Source: Candidatus Lernaella stagnicola (lineage in GTDB: Bacteria > Lernaellota > Lernaellaia > Lernaellales > Lernaellaceae). From it: a stretch of DNA of 64,000 nt. The notes beneath the pieces were generated by a model. It was given only the letters and a program-made list of their open reading frames with translations. It was not told where the DNA came from and did no database searches. This document shows, piece by piece, positions 18,896 through 26,837 of the stretch (its first letter is position 1; each line of letters opens with the position of its first letter). The stretch spans positions 38,502 to 102,501 of the forward strand of contig JAVCCK010000046.1 of NCBI GenBank assembly GCA_030765525.1, written 5' to 3'. Made by a program: the position numbers and the translations under genes.

Positions 18896-21502
18896 CTAGC
18901 GCGACGTCCCCCATTGGCTCGGGTCGAGGATGATGTCGCAATCCACCGGATCGATCGTCTCGGGGTTACGGAAGGGCGCCTGACAGTACTCGATGAAGTA
19001 CGCCATTTCCGTGTCGCGCACCACGGATTTCTCCTCCGTCATGTTGCTGGGCGGACGAATCTGCACATCGCCGTCGGGTACCGAGTCGTCCCACGGGTCC
19101 CAATTCGGCCATGCCAGATACCACTCCATGGCCAACTCGTATTCCTGGTGAATGTGCCGCACTTCCCGGTTGGTAAGCGGCAACCCGCTGGTGGCGCAGA
19201 CGAGCATATACGAGGCCGTGTCGGCGTCGTAGTCGCGGTGCTCATCCTGCTTGCTGTTGTCGAAAATGTAGTCGGTGCGTTCGGCCAAGCCTTCTAGTAG
19301 TTCCAACGCCTCATCGTTGTAGCCGTGCATGATCGCCAACAGCACCGCGTCGATGTGAAAGATGCGGATGATGTTGCGGTCGTTGAAGTAGTGCTGCGCC
19401 GAGGCGATGTAATCGTAGATCAAACTTTGGCCGCCGCCGCAGTCGTTGGCCAGCGGCTCACGATAGGCAATAAAGGCGGTGCTGATCTCGGCGTCGCATT
19501 CGGCGTCGGGCACCACCGGATCGAAGATGACGAAACTGGCCAGGTCGTTGACGAGAAACTCGTACTCGGCGCTCATCGGAATGTACGTGTCACCGCTTTC
19601 GTCCTTCGTGCGGATGAAGTAGCCGGCGTTGACGATATCCTGCGTCCACTTCTCCATGTAGTATAACGCTTCCGCGGCGGCCTCACGCACGGTCGCGTCG
19701 GGCGCGTCGTCAACCAAACGATACAGATGCGGAATCATCCGGTAGAAATGCGGTACGTCATCCTTGCTGCGGTGCGTCCGCACCCAGATGTCGCCGTAAT
19801 AGGGGTTGCCGTCGTTGGGAATCGTCCACCCGTTCCAGTCGTATTGCAGTTCGTCCTTGATCGGGTCGTAATTGACGAACAGTTCCCGCCCGTCTTCGAT
19901 TTGTGTGTAGTTTTGCGGGAAGATCGTGCGCGGCATGATCCAGAGTTCCGGGTCGTCCTCGCTCCATAGGAAACCTTGCATCAAGGCTATGAGCCCGAGG
20001 CTGTATTTTTCCACCAAATACGCGGCCGTGGCGTCGCCGCTGGCCAGATACAATGCCGCCGCGGCGTTGAAAATCTTGCCGGTGCGAATCATCAGGTTGT
20101 CGCTGTTGCCGCCGACCGGAAGCTCAAGCACGTCGCCGTCCTTCACGGCCGAGCTATCCTGGTAAAAGAGCCGGAACTCCGGCCATCCCTGCGGATTGTC
20201 CGCGTCCATCCCATGGCTGAGCCACTGATACCGGGGGAAGAAGTGCGTGTCGATCCAATACTGCGTGATCGCCTGCGTAAACTCCGTAACCTCCTGCGCA
20301 GTCACCGGGTCGCCGATCTGGGGCCGCGTGAAGGTAAAGGGCAGCGAGTCCGGCCAGTCCCGCGGGCTCCGGATCGACTCCGTCACTTGGATCGGCGGGG
20401 GTGCGGGGGCTTCAAGCAGTTTGGCTGCCTGCGCCGGCAGCGTGCGGACGGTGCGGAATCCCAACGTGAACAATCGTTGATCGGGGGCGTGTCCCGTGCG
20501 GAACGCCGCGCGCGTGTTGGCCGCGCCGTGGAAGCGCGCCGCCCCGCCGCGCACACCGCGGAAGTTACCCTCGGCGCCGCCGAGCGGGTCGGAAGTCTGC
20601 GCCGTGATGTCGTGCGCGTACCAATCCCACACCCATTCCTTGACGTTGCCGAGCATGTCGTACAGATCCCAGGTGTTTGGGTGCTTCTGGGCCACGTCGT
20701 GCGTTTTGCGTCCGGAGTTGGCGCAGTACCAGGCGATCGGCGCCAGATTCGGGTCGCGCGGGAGGCAGGAGGGGGTTTCGATATCGCCGGTGTATACGGC
20801 GGTCGTCGTGCCCGCCCGAACCGCATGCTCCCACTCGGCTTCGGTGGGTAGGCGGAATCCTTCGCACTCGTAGACCGTCGCCGCGTTGAGGCTCACTTCG
20901 GCAGCGGCGATGCCGCCGTTGTCGCGGCAATAGGTGTCGGTATCGCCGGTTGTTTCATCGGCGCACAGCAGGTCGCTTAGCGTGTAGCACGCGGCGTAGC
21001 CCGCGCCGGTCGAAAGCCGGTTGGCGTAGGCCAGGGTGTCGAACCACGAAACCTGTTCCACCGGTTGGTTCGCGTGGTCTCCGAGGAAATTGAAGTAGGC
21101 CGGGTTGTAGCCCATGAGTTCTTCGAATTCCCCCTGCGTAACCTCGGTTTGTTTCACCTCGAAGTGGCGGGTGAGTGCTACCGTGTGTTGGGTTTCGTTG
21201 AAGCGGTGGCCGATTTCGGTTTCGGGGCTGCCCATGTTGAACGAGCCGGCCGGGACATAAGCGTACCCCTCGCTGGTTGGCGGCGGGGGCGTGGTGTCGT
21301 CGTTGTTATCGTCGTCATCATCATTGTTGTCGTCATCGTCGTTGTTGTCGTCGTCGTTGTCGTCATCGTCGTCACCCGGTATCGTGGTGTCGTCGTCGTT
21401 GTCGTCGTCATCGTCATCGTCGCCGCAGGCGACCAGAGAGAAGACCGACGCCGCCATGACGGCCATCAACAAACAAATGAAAAGGAGTTTCCTGAGTTTC
21501 AT
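18896..21502 (-). CDS. Asp-rich lipoprotein with FGE/SUMF1-like domain and large C-terminal domain
   Basis: 868 residues. The signal peptide ends FSLVAC (Cys 26). An acidic tract of Asp/Asn interrupted by TTIPG spans residues 28-70, followed by a short Pro linker. The formylglycine-generating-enzyme (SUMF1) fold lies at about 77-340: YVPAGSFNMGS, KTEVTQGEF, PVEQVSWFDTLAYANRLS, RLPTEAEWEHAVRAG, DMLGNVKEWVWDW and FRGVRGGA. The paired catalytic Cys expected after RGG in true FGE is absent (RGGAARFHGAAN), so it is probably not an oxidase. About 500 further residues have no recognised signature; repeated aromatic and helical segments suggest an alpha/alpha-type domain. Likely surface-exposed. Confidence 0.85.
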   Translation of the reverse strand: MKLRKLLFICLLMAVMAASVFSLVACGDDDDDDDNDDDTTIPGDDDDDNDDDNNDDDDNNDDDDDNNDDTTPPPPTSEGYAYVPAGSFNMGSPETEIGHRFNETQHTVALTRHFEVKQTEVTQGEFEELMGYNPAYFNFLGDHANQPVEQVSWFDTLAYANRLSTGAGYAACYTLSDLLCADETTGDTDTYCRDNGGIAAAEVSLNAATVYECEGFRLPTEAEWEHAVRAGTTTAVYTGDIETPSCLPRDPNLAPIAWYCANSGRKTHDVAQKHPNTWDLYDMLGNVKEWVWDWYAHDITAQTSDPLGGAEGNFRGVRGGAARFHGAANTRAAFRTGHAPDQRLFTLGFRTVRTLPAQAAKLLEAPAPPPIQVTESIRSPRDWPDSLPFTFTRPQIGDPVTAQEVTEFTQAITQYWIDTHFFPRYQWLSHGMDADNPQGWPEFRLFYQDSSAVKDGDVLELPVGGNSDNLMIRTGKIFNAAAALYLASGDATAAYLVEKYSLGLIALMQGFLWSEDDPELWIMPRTIFPQNYTQIEDGRELFVNYDPIKDELQYDWNGWTIPNDGNPYYGDIWVRTHRSKDDVPHFYRMIPHLYRLVDDAPDATVREAAAEALYYMEKWTQDIVNAGYFIRTKDESGDTYIPMSAEYEFLVNDLASFVIFDPVVPDAECDAEISTAFIAYREPLANDCGGGQSLIYDYIASAQHYFNDRNIIRIFHIDAVLLAIMHGYNDEALELLEGLAERTDYIFDNSKQDEHRDYDADTASYMLVCATSGLPLTNREVRHIHQEYELAMEWYLAWPNWDPWDDSVPDGDVQIRPPSNMTEEKSVVRDTEMAYFIEYCQAPFRNPETIDPVDCDIILDPSQWGTSR
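21293..21421 (-). repeat. GAY-codon tract encoding post-lipobox acidic spacer
   Basis: Encodes residues 28-70 of the FGE-like lipoprotein. On the + strand it appears as mixed GTC/ATC triplets. Confidence 0.85.
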
Positions 21503-21657
21503 GAGAGGGACCTTTCAGCGAGTCGTTCCCGGCAACTTAAGAACATGCAGATTAGTACGCCCGTTAGCGACGTTCAAGGCAACCCGTAGCGCTTCTCTTG
21601 CAGTTCTGGCCTGACTCGCTAACATATCTTTGTGGCTCAACCGACGGGAAGGGTAAA

Positions 21658-22608
21658 ATGCGCCGCATCGTTTTTCTTATTGCTTTGCTTTGCCTGCTGC
21701 CGGCGCTTGCCGCAGCGCAGGCCTCCGAAGCGCGTGGCAAGATCATTGCTACCACCGGCGCCGCGTTGATTGAACGGCCCGGTTTGGACGAGCCGATTCC
21801 CGTCGACGTCGGCTTCGAGGTGTTCGAGGGCGACTGGCTCGTCACAGGCCAAGACGGCCACGTCAAGATCTTGCTGGCCGGGCAGTTAGTCGTTTTCCTC
21901 GCGCCCAACAGCTACCTGCGCATCAAGCATACGATTCACAATCTAAAGAACCGAGCCCGCGTCAGTTTCCTGTACCTGAAAAGCGGCGCGGTGCGCGCCC
22001 TGGTGCGCGTTCGGCCCAATTACAGCAACGCCGTGCGCTTGGAAGGCCCGAATCTTGTCGTGAGCTCAACCAACGCGTATTTCTTCGCGCGTCTGGACCG
22101 GGAAACCGGCAAAACCATTGTCTACAATCTGGCCGGAGACGTGCGCGCCACGCGCCCGCTTCCCAGCGGCGTGCCCCCCGTCGACCTTCCCGTCGCCACG
22201 ATGGTGAAAGCGGAGCCGCGCAAGACGTTCAGCGAACCCATCTATGTCGATTCGTTCAACGCCGGGCAACTATTGGCCGACACCGAAATCGACAACCGCT
22301 ACATCTGGGATAACCGGCCCGGCGCTCCCGAATACCTCGTCGAGCGACGCGGCCGCGGCGGCGCCGATGGGGCCGCACCGGTAGTCGAAGGCCTGGTCAG
22401 CGCCCACGAGGGCGAAGGCGGCGCGGATTTCGACGCCTTTCGCGCGCCCGGTCTGCAACAGCGGCTGCGCCAGGAAGATTTGCCGCGTCCCGACAATGCC
22501 GACGTTTTCCCCTCGCCGCGCGGGTTTGGCAGCACGTCCGAGGACGCCACGGCGCGTATTCGTCTCATCTTCCCGGACGCGAAAGACAAAGAGGATGACG
22601 ATGACTAA
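21658..22608 (+). CDS. FecR-like exported protein
   Basis: 316 residues. A signal peptide (residues 1-20, ending in ALAAAQ) is followed by a FecR-type domain at about 24-150: GKIIATTGAALIERPG, VFEGDWLVTGQDGHVKI and SYLRIKH. The C-terminal half is low-complexity, charged and ends in KEDDDD. FecR domains on their own are usually periplasmic and, in non-TonB contexts, of unknown function. ATG at 21658 follows GGGAAGGG; upstream codons of the same frame lack a signal sequence. The stop overlaps the start of the next gene by eight bases, so the genes are co-translated. Confidence 0.8.
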   Translation: MRRIVFLIALLCLLPALAAAQASEARGKIIATTGAALIERPGLDEPIPVDVGFEVFEGDWLVTGQDGHVKILLAGQLVVFLAPNSYLRIKHTIHNLKNRARVSFLYLKSGAVRALVRVRPNYSNAVRLEGPNLVVSSTNAYFFARLDRETGKTIVYNLAGDVRATRPLPSGVPPVDLPVATMVKAEPRKTFSEPIYVDSFNAGQLLADTEIDNRYIWDNRPGAPEYLVERRGRGGADGAAPVVEGLVSAHEGEGGADFDAFRAPGLQQRLRQEDLPRPDNADVFPSPRGFGSTSEDATARIRLIFPDAKDKEDDDD

Positions 22609-23500
22609 GTGGCGGCCGGGAGCCATTGTCGTGTTGGTCCTGCTGGCGGCTTGCTTGATCGGCGGCTGCCAAGGCGGGGATGCCGACACCGCCGAGACCA
22701 CGTCGGTCGTCAAGGCTTACATGGGCGCCAAAGCCGATTTGCCGCCCAGCGTGACGCAAATCGAATTGACGGTGACCGGCGACGATATGCACACGATTGT
22801 CAAGATTCTCTCGCTGAACGATTTCGGCGAACTCGAAGATGTTTTCTTCGAAGTCAAAGTCTCGCCGGGCATTCGCCTGTTCACCGTGATGTGCCGCGAC
22901 GCCGGGAGCTTCAGCTTGTATCGGGGCCAACGCCAGGTACGTATCGATCCAAAAGAAACCGTTGACCTCGAAATCAACCTGGCGGCGTGGGCGGCGGTGG
23001 GTGGACGTGTCACCTATCCCGACGGCAGCTTACTTTCCGACTACGACGAAATGGCTTTCGACCCGGAAATCGCGACGAATGACCTCGGCCTGTACGAAGT
23101 GGAGTCGCGCCTGACGACCCTGACTTTGCGGCTTCAGCCCGCGGCCGACGCCTATGCCTTCGCCGAAGTCGACTTGGTGGAGGCCGGGCAGCAGACCGTC
23201 ACCAACCTCGTGTTGATCGATCCCACCGATTCGTCGCGTCCCTGGATCTCCGCCGCCGTGCCTCATACCGACTTGGCCGCCGGTCAACAAATCTCCCTCT
23301 TCGGGCAAGGATTTACGGTGGGTGACGCGTTCACGGTATGGTTTGGAGCCCCAGGCGACGGCGCCGCGGCGGCGATTGTCGATGTCGCCACCGATTCCCG
23401 ACTGCAGGTGACCGTACCGACCGACGTGCCGGTCCAAGGGCTTCTTTTTGTGTGCTGGACGAACGATGAAGAATGTTCCAACGGCTTCGGCTTTAACTAG
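22601..23500 (+). CDS. lipoprotein with C-terminal IPT/TIG-like domain
   Basis: 299 residues. The signal peptide ends LIGGC (Cys at about 18) and is followed by GDADTAET, with no long acidic tract. Residues about 30-200 are beta-rich and unrecognised. Residues about 210-299 look like an IPT/TIG domain (ISLFGQGFTVGDAFTVWFG... then LQVTVPTDVPVQG). ATG at 22601 is preferred over the in-frame ATG at 22595 because GAGG then lies at the proper distance. It is in an apparent operon with the FecR-like gene before it and the LptM-like gene and dapF after it. Confidence 0.7.
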   Translation: MTKWRPGAIVVLVLLAACLIGGCQGGDADTAETTSVVKAYMGAKADLPPSVTQIELTVTGDDMHTIVKILSLNDFGELEDVFFEVKVSPGIRLFTVMCRDAGSFSLYRGQRQVRIDPKETVDLEINLAAWAAVGGRVTYPDGSLLSDYDEMAFDPEIATNDLGLYEVESRLTTLTLRLQPAADAYAFAEVDLVEAGQQTVTNLVLIDPTDSSRPWISAAVPHTDLAAGQQISLFGQGFTVGDAFTVWFGAPGDGAAAAIVDVATDSRLQVTVPTDVPVQGLLFVCWTNDEECSNGFGFN

Positions 23501-23510
23501 GACGGTCGCA

Positions 23511-23819
23511 GTGACTCGATCCAAAACCATGGCCCTCTTGCTGATCATCGCGGTGTCGGTCGCGTGCCTGAGCGTCGGTTGCGGCAAAAAGGGCGACCTG
23601 GTCCCCCGCGACACCGCGCCATACAAGGAAGGCGAACTGCCGCCCGAGTGGCGGGCCGATACGATATCCGGCGATCCGCCCGCCGCATTAGGTATTGAGG
23701 AAGTGCTGACCGACGAGACCACGCCGGATCCTCCCGACCAAGACCAGACCCCGAATGCCACGCCGGCGCCGCCCGATCCCGATACGGCCGACGCGAACGA
23801 CGATGGGGGGCAAGAATGA
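23511..23819 (+). CDS. lptM: small LptM/YifL-like lipoprotein upstream of dapF
   Basis: 102 residues. The signal peptide ends LSVGC and is directly followed by GKKGDLVPRD, the hallmark CGxKGxL start of LptM (YifL), a small lipoprotein that in E. coli helps mature the LPS translocon protein LptD and sits just upstream of dapF. Here it also sits directly upstream of dapF, overlapping by four bases (ATGA). After the motif the chain is Pro/Asp-rich and longer than in E. coli. A GTG at 23511 with AGGACGG upstream is taken as the start; ATG at 23529 is possible. Symbol assigned by motif plus synteny. Confidence 0.7.
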   Translation: MTRSKTMALLLIIAVSVACLSVGCGKKGDLVPRDTAPYKEGELPPEWRADTISGDPPAALGIEEVLTDETTPDPPDQDQTPNATPAPPDPDTADANDDGGQE

Positions 23820-24658
23820 CGAATCAGAAAATCGACTTCGTAAAAATGACCGGCAGCGGCAACGATTTTGTCCTCATCGACAATCGCCGGGGCGTGATCG
23901 ACGCGAATCAAGCCGCCGCCTGGGCGGCGCAAGTGTGCCGCCGCGGCTTAGGCATCGGCGCCGATGGTTTGATTTTGCTGCACGATGATCCCGACCCGGA
24001 ATTCGATTTCACCTGGCGTTTTTTCAACAGCGACGGCTCCGAAGCCGAAATGTGCGGCAATGGCGGACGCTGCGCGGTGCGCTTCGCCTATGACCACGGC
24101 TTAGCGGCGTCCAAAGAAATGGCTTTTCGCACGCTGGTCGGCAAGGTTCGCGGCTGGATTCTCGACGGTAAAGACATTCGGGTCGGCTTGACTGAACCCC
24201 AAGATTATCGACCGAAAGTGATGGTCTCCGTGCCGGCCGGCGAAATCCGCCTTTCCTACATCGACACCGGTGTGCCGCATGCCGTGTGGTTGGTCCGGGA
24301 TGTTGAAGCGGCCGACGTCCTGCGTCTCGGACGCCAGATTCGCGAGCACGAAGAGTTCGCCCCGCGCGGCACCAACGTCAACTTCGTGCAGGTGACCGGC
24401 CCGGACTCCCTGTCTATCCGTACCTACGAGCGCGGCGTGGAAGCCGAAACCTTGGCTTGCGGCACCGGGTGCGCGGCGGCGGCCATTACGATGGGGCTGG
24501 TGGGCCGCGTCAGGCCGCCGGTAATGATACGAACCCGCAGCGGCGACGTGCTGTGCGTCGACTACACTCAGGAAAACGACAAAATCACGAACCTGACGTT
24601 TCAGGGGCCGGTCCGCTATGTGGCGCGGGGGGTGTTGGACCCGGAAAGCTGGGAATAA
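23816..24658 (+). CDS. dapF: diaminopimelate epimerase
   Basis: 280 residues, the normal length. It converts LL- to meso-diaminopimelate for lysine and peptidoglycan. Both catalytic cysteines are present: AEMCGNGGRC (about residue 78) and LACGTGCAAAA (about 221). The N-terminal KMTGSGNDFVLID motif is intact. Its start overlaps the LptM-like stop by four bases. The last 74 bases overlap, antisense, the end of the convergent glycosyltransferase gene. Confidence 0.97.
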   Translation: MTNQKIDFVKMTGSGNDFVLIDNRRGVIDANQAAAWAAQVCRRGLGIGADGLILLHDDPDPEFDFTWRFFNSDGSEAEMCGNGGRCAVRFAYDHGLAASKEMAFRTLVGKVRGWILDGKDIRVGLTEPQDYRPKVMVSVPAGEIRLSYIDTGVPHAVWLVRDVEAADVLRLGRQIREHEEFAPRGTNVNFVQVTGPDSLSIRTYERGVEAETLACGTGCAAAAITMGLVGRVRPPVMIRTRSGDVLCVDYTQENDKITNLTFQGPVRYVARGVLDPESWE

Positions 24659-26267
24659 CCCGCGACGTCCGCTGTTTCTTTCGATACAACAGGACGGGCG
24701 ACGTACTTTCCGGGTACGGAAAGTGATCCACCAATTCGAACTCGCCCTTCACTTCAAAAAACGCTTTGAACACGCGCTGAGCGAATTTTCGGTTGACGTC
24801 CTGCGCCCAATTGAAGTTGCGCGTGTCGGTGTTGAATCCCGATTTGACCAAAATGACGTCCGCGGCGCGCAAGTACTCCACCAACGAGCCGTCGGGCTCA
24901 AATTCCGGCGGCGTTCGCCCCGCCGCGGCCCGCTCGAACAAATTGTCGATATCCAACCGCGGATCCGCCAACCAAAGCTCACCCTGCAAAAGCGAGGTGT
25001 AGGGCGAATCAAGCAACATGACAAACTTTTTGTTCGCCGCCCCGGCCGCCATCTTGCTGGCGATCGGCTGAACGCTCCACCCCAATCGCTCCGGGCGCGG
25101 CAATCCCTCGATGTGCTGGCGCTTTTCGAAATCGCGGAAGGAAAACGGCGTTTGCTCCGCGCGAAGATTGTCGTACGCAGCCGCGCCGCCGAGGACGAAA
25201 AACACCACCAAAACCCCGGCCACCGCCCGCTTGCGACCGGTTTCGATTAGCCACTTTTCCACTCCCAGGGCCCCCAATATGGCCCCGGCGGGTAGTAACG
25301 GCAGCAGATAACGGGTGCTTTGCATCCCAAATACCGCGTGCAGCAGCAAAATCGGCGGCACAAACCATAAAAACAGGGCCCGATTGGCCCATTCGGCCTT
25401 GGATACCAAGATGAATCCCAGAATGGTTAAGACGGTCAAAAATGGCCCTAACCCGGTCGAAATCAATAATTTGAGGTTGTCGACGAAGCCGATTTGGTCC
25501 ACGGCGAGATAAAATGCCCGCACGACCTGACGAGTTGTGATCCACGACTCAAGTCCCGGTAAATACAACATAAAAACGATGGCCAAGAAGATCCCGCTGG
25601 ACCACGCGGCGTTCCGCAGACGAACTTTGCGCTTTTCCGGTTTGGCCGCCCAAAGGTACTGTACAATGAGGTAACTACTCGGAAGTATTAGATAAAGCAT
25701 GAAGGATTGCTTCGTCAGCATTCCCAACGCTGCCACCGCACCAAATTGCATGGCGCCGGCCCGCCGACCGAGTCCGTCGCTGCGTAGCAAGAAAAACATC
25801 GTGAGTGCGACCATGGCCGCCAAGGGAGCGTCGGTCGTCTCCAACCGGGCAAAGCGATAGAACCCGGGCGCGAAAGTTATGAAAAACGCTGCTAAAAGAC
25901 CGGCGCGGTCTCCTGCCAGAAGGTGCCCGATGCCGAACGTGGCCAGGATCGTCAACAGGGACCACGCCGCGACGGTCACCGCACCGGCCCGCGGGTGATC
26001 GCCGACGACCAGGCGCACCGGCAAGGATAAATAATGGATCAGTGGTGGATACGCCGAACCGGCCACGGCGCCGCGAAAGGCGGGCCACGCGTCATTTTCA
26101 CCTTGGACGGCGTGGGCAAGCAGACGCCCGGTTCGCTCCAGGTGCATGGTGTCGTAGACGTCGCCGACGTGGTCGTAGGCGATCACGATCAGATTTAGGG
26201 AAAAGGAGAAAACGCACAGGAAAACAAGTAAAAGCCAGATGTAATTCCGGACGCCCCCAACGCGCAT
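24585..26267 (-). CDS. GT-C (PMT/ArnT-like, GT39 family) glycosyltransferase
   Basis: 560 residues with about ten membrane helices through residue 360 and a periplasmic C-terminal domain. The first extracytoplasmic loop, VGDVYDTMHLERTG, carries the acidic pair and Glu typical of GT-C enzymes that use polyprenyl-phosphate sugars, and the AYPPLIHYLSLP segment is characteristic of the PMT/GT39 family. It probably transfers a sugar to protein, lipid A or a glycan. The end overlaps dapF by 74 bases in antisense, and the last 25 residues (Pro/Ser-rich) are read from that overlap. Recognition at family level only. Confidence 0.8.
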   Translation of the reverse strand: MRVGGVRNYIWLLLVFLCVFSFSLNLIVIAYDHVGDVYDTMHLERTGRLLAHAVQGENDAWPAFRGAVAGSAYPPLIHYLSLPVRLVVGDHPRAGAVTVAAWSLLTILATFGIGHLLAGDRAGLLAAFFITFAPGFYRFARLETTDAPLAAMVALTMFFLLRSDGLGRRAGAMQFGAVAALGMLTKQSFMLYLILPSSYLIVQYLWAAKPEKRKVRLRNAAWSSGIFLAIVFMLYLPGLESWITTRQVVRAFYLAVDQIGFVDNLKLLISTGLGPFLTVLTILGFILVSKAEWANRALFLWFVPPILLLHAVFGMQSTRYLLPLLPAGAILGALGVEKWLIETGRKRAVAGVLVVFFVLGGAAAYDNLRAEQTPFSFRDFEKRQHIEGLPRPERLGWSVQPIASKMAAGAANKKFVMLLDSPYTSLLQGELWLADPRLDIDNLFERAAAGRTPPEFEPDGSLVEYLRAADVILVKSGFNTDTRNFNWAQDVNRKFAQRVFKAFFEVKGEFELVDHFPYPESTSPVLLYRKKQRTSRVIPSFPGPTPPAPHSGPAPETSGS

Positions 26268-26338
26268 CGTATTAACCTATCCGGGCCGGGGCACGCCGTA
26301 ATCCGTATCGTTTGGTTGCCACGATAACGGATACGCGA

Positions 26339-26743
26339 TCAAGCGCCGAGCGCGGCGATTGCCTCGATCTCCAATTTGCAGCCCGCCGGTCCGGGTAATT
26401 TGGCCACTTGGACGGCGCTTCGAGCGGGATAAGGCAATGCTCTCTCGTCATCGAACAGCTCTTTATAGACTTCGTTGACAGCCGCGAAGTCATCGATATT
26501 CAGAAGAAATACCGTCACCTTGACCACGTCGGACAAGGTGGCGCCGGCAGCCTGCAAAACGCCCATCACGTTACCCAAGGCTATGCGGGCCTGGTCCTGG
26601 ACGTCGTCCGGGATTTTCTTGGAATCGGGATCGATGGGCAGTTGACCGGATGTGAACACCATGTTGCCGCATTTGATGCCTTGGGAATACGGACCGATAG
26701 CTCCTGGAGCTTTTTCGGTTGTGACTGCGTCCTTGTGGTGCAT
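26339..26743 (-). CDS. ridA: RidA family reactive-imine deaminase
   Basis: 134 residues, typical for the family. RidA hydrolyses enamine/imine intermediates made by PLP enzymes. Family hallmarks are present: GPYSQGIKCGNMVFTSGQLPID at the N-terminus, the catalytic Arg in PYPARSAVQVAKLPGP, and a C-terminal EIEAIAALG. ATG at 26743 has GGAGG eight bases upstream; the ATG six bases earlier would be too close to it. A good promoter lies upstream (see 26792-26819). Confidence 0.95.
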   Translation of the reverse strand: MHHKDAVTTEKAPGAIGPYSQGIKCGNMVFTSGQLPIDPDSKKIPDDVQDQARIALGNVMGVLQAAGATLSDVVKVTVFLLNIDDFAAVNEVYKELFDDERALPYPARSAVQVAKLPGPAGCKLEIEAIAALGA

Positions 26744-26791
26744 GGCCATAACCTCCGCGCAAAAACGTTTTACAGGGGTGGGGTCATACTC

Positions 26792-26819
26792 ATAATACCG
26801 CAATTTTCAGTAAAGGCAA
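26792..26819 (-). promoter_or_regulatory. sigma-70-type promoter of ridA
   Basis: On the minus strand, TTGCCT, 16 bases, TATTAT. Transcription would start near 26785, about 40 bases before ridA. A G10 tract lies just upstream of the -35 box. Confidence 0.5.
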
Positions 26820-26827
26820 GGAAACAA

Positions 26828-26837
26828 CCCCCCCCCC
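26828..26837. repeat. C10 homopolymer upstream of the ridA promoter
   Basis: Ten C in a row (G10 on the ridA strand), directly upstream of the -35 element. Length change by slippage could alter promoter spacing to upstream contacts. Confidence 0.7.

Larger units (their letters stand above)
18740..19042. repeat. direct repeat 1, right copy
   Basis: Partner of 17146-17448. Here the FGE-like part is the authentic end of the complete gene, while the ligase part (18740-18837) is the orphan. Confidence 0.93.
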
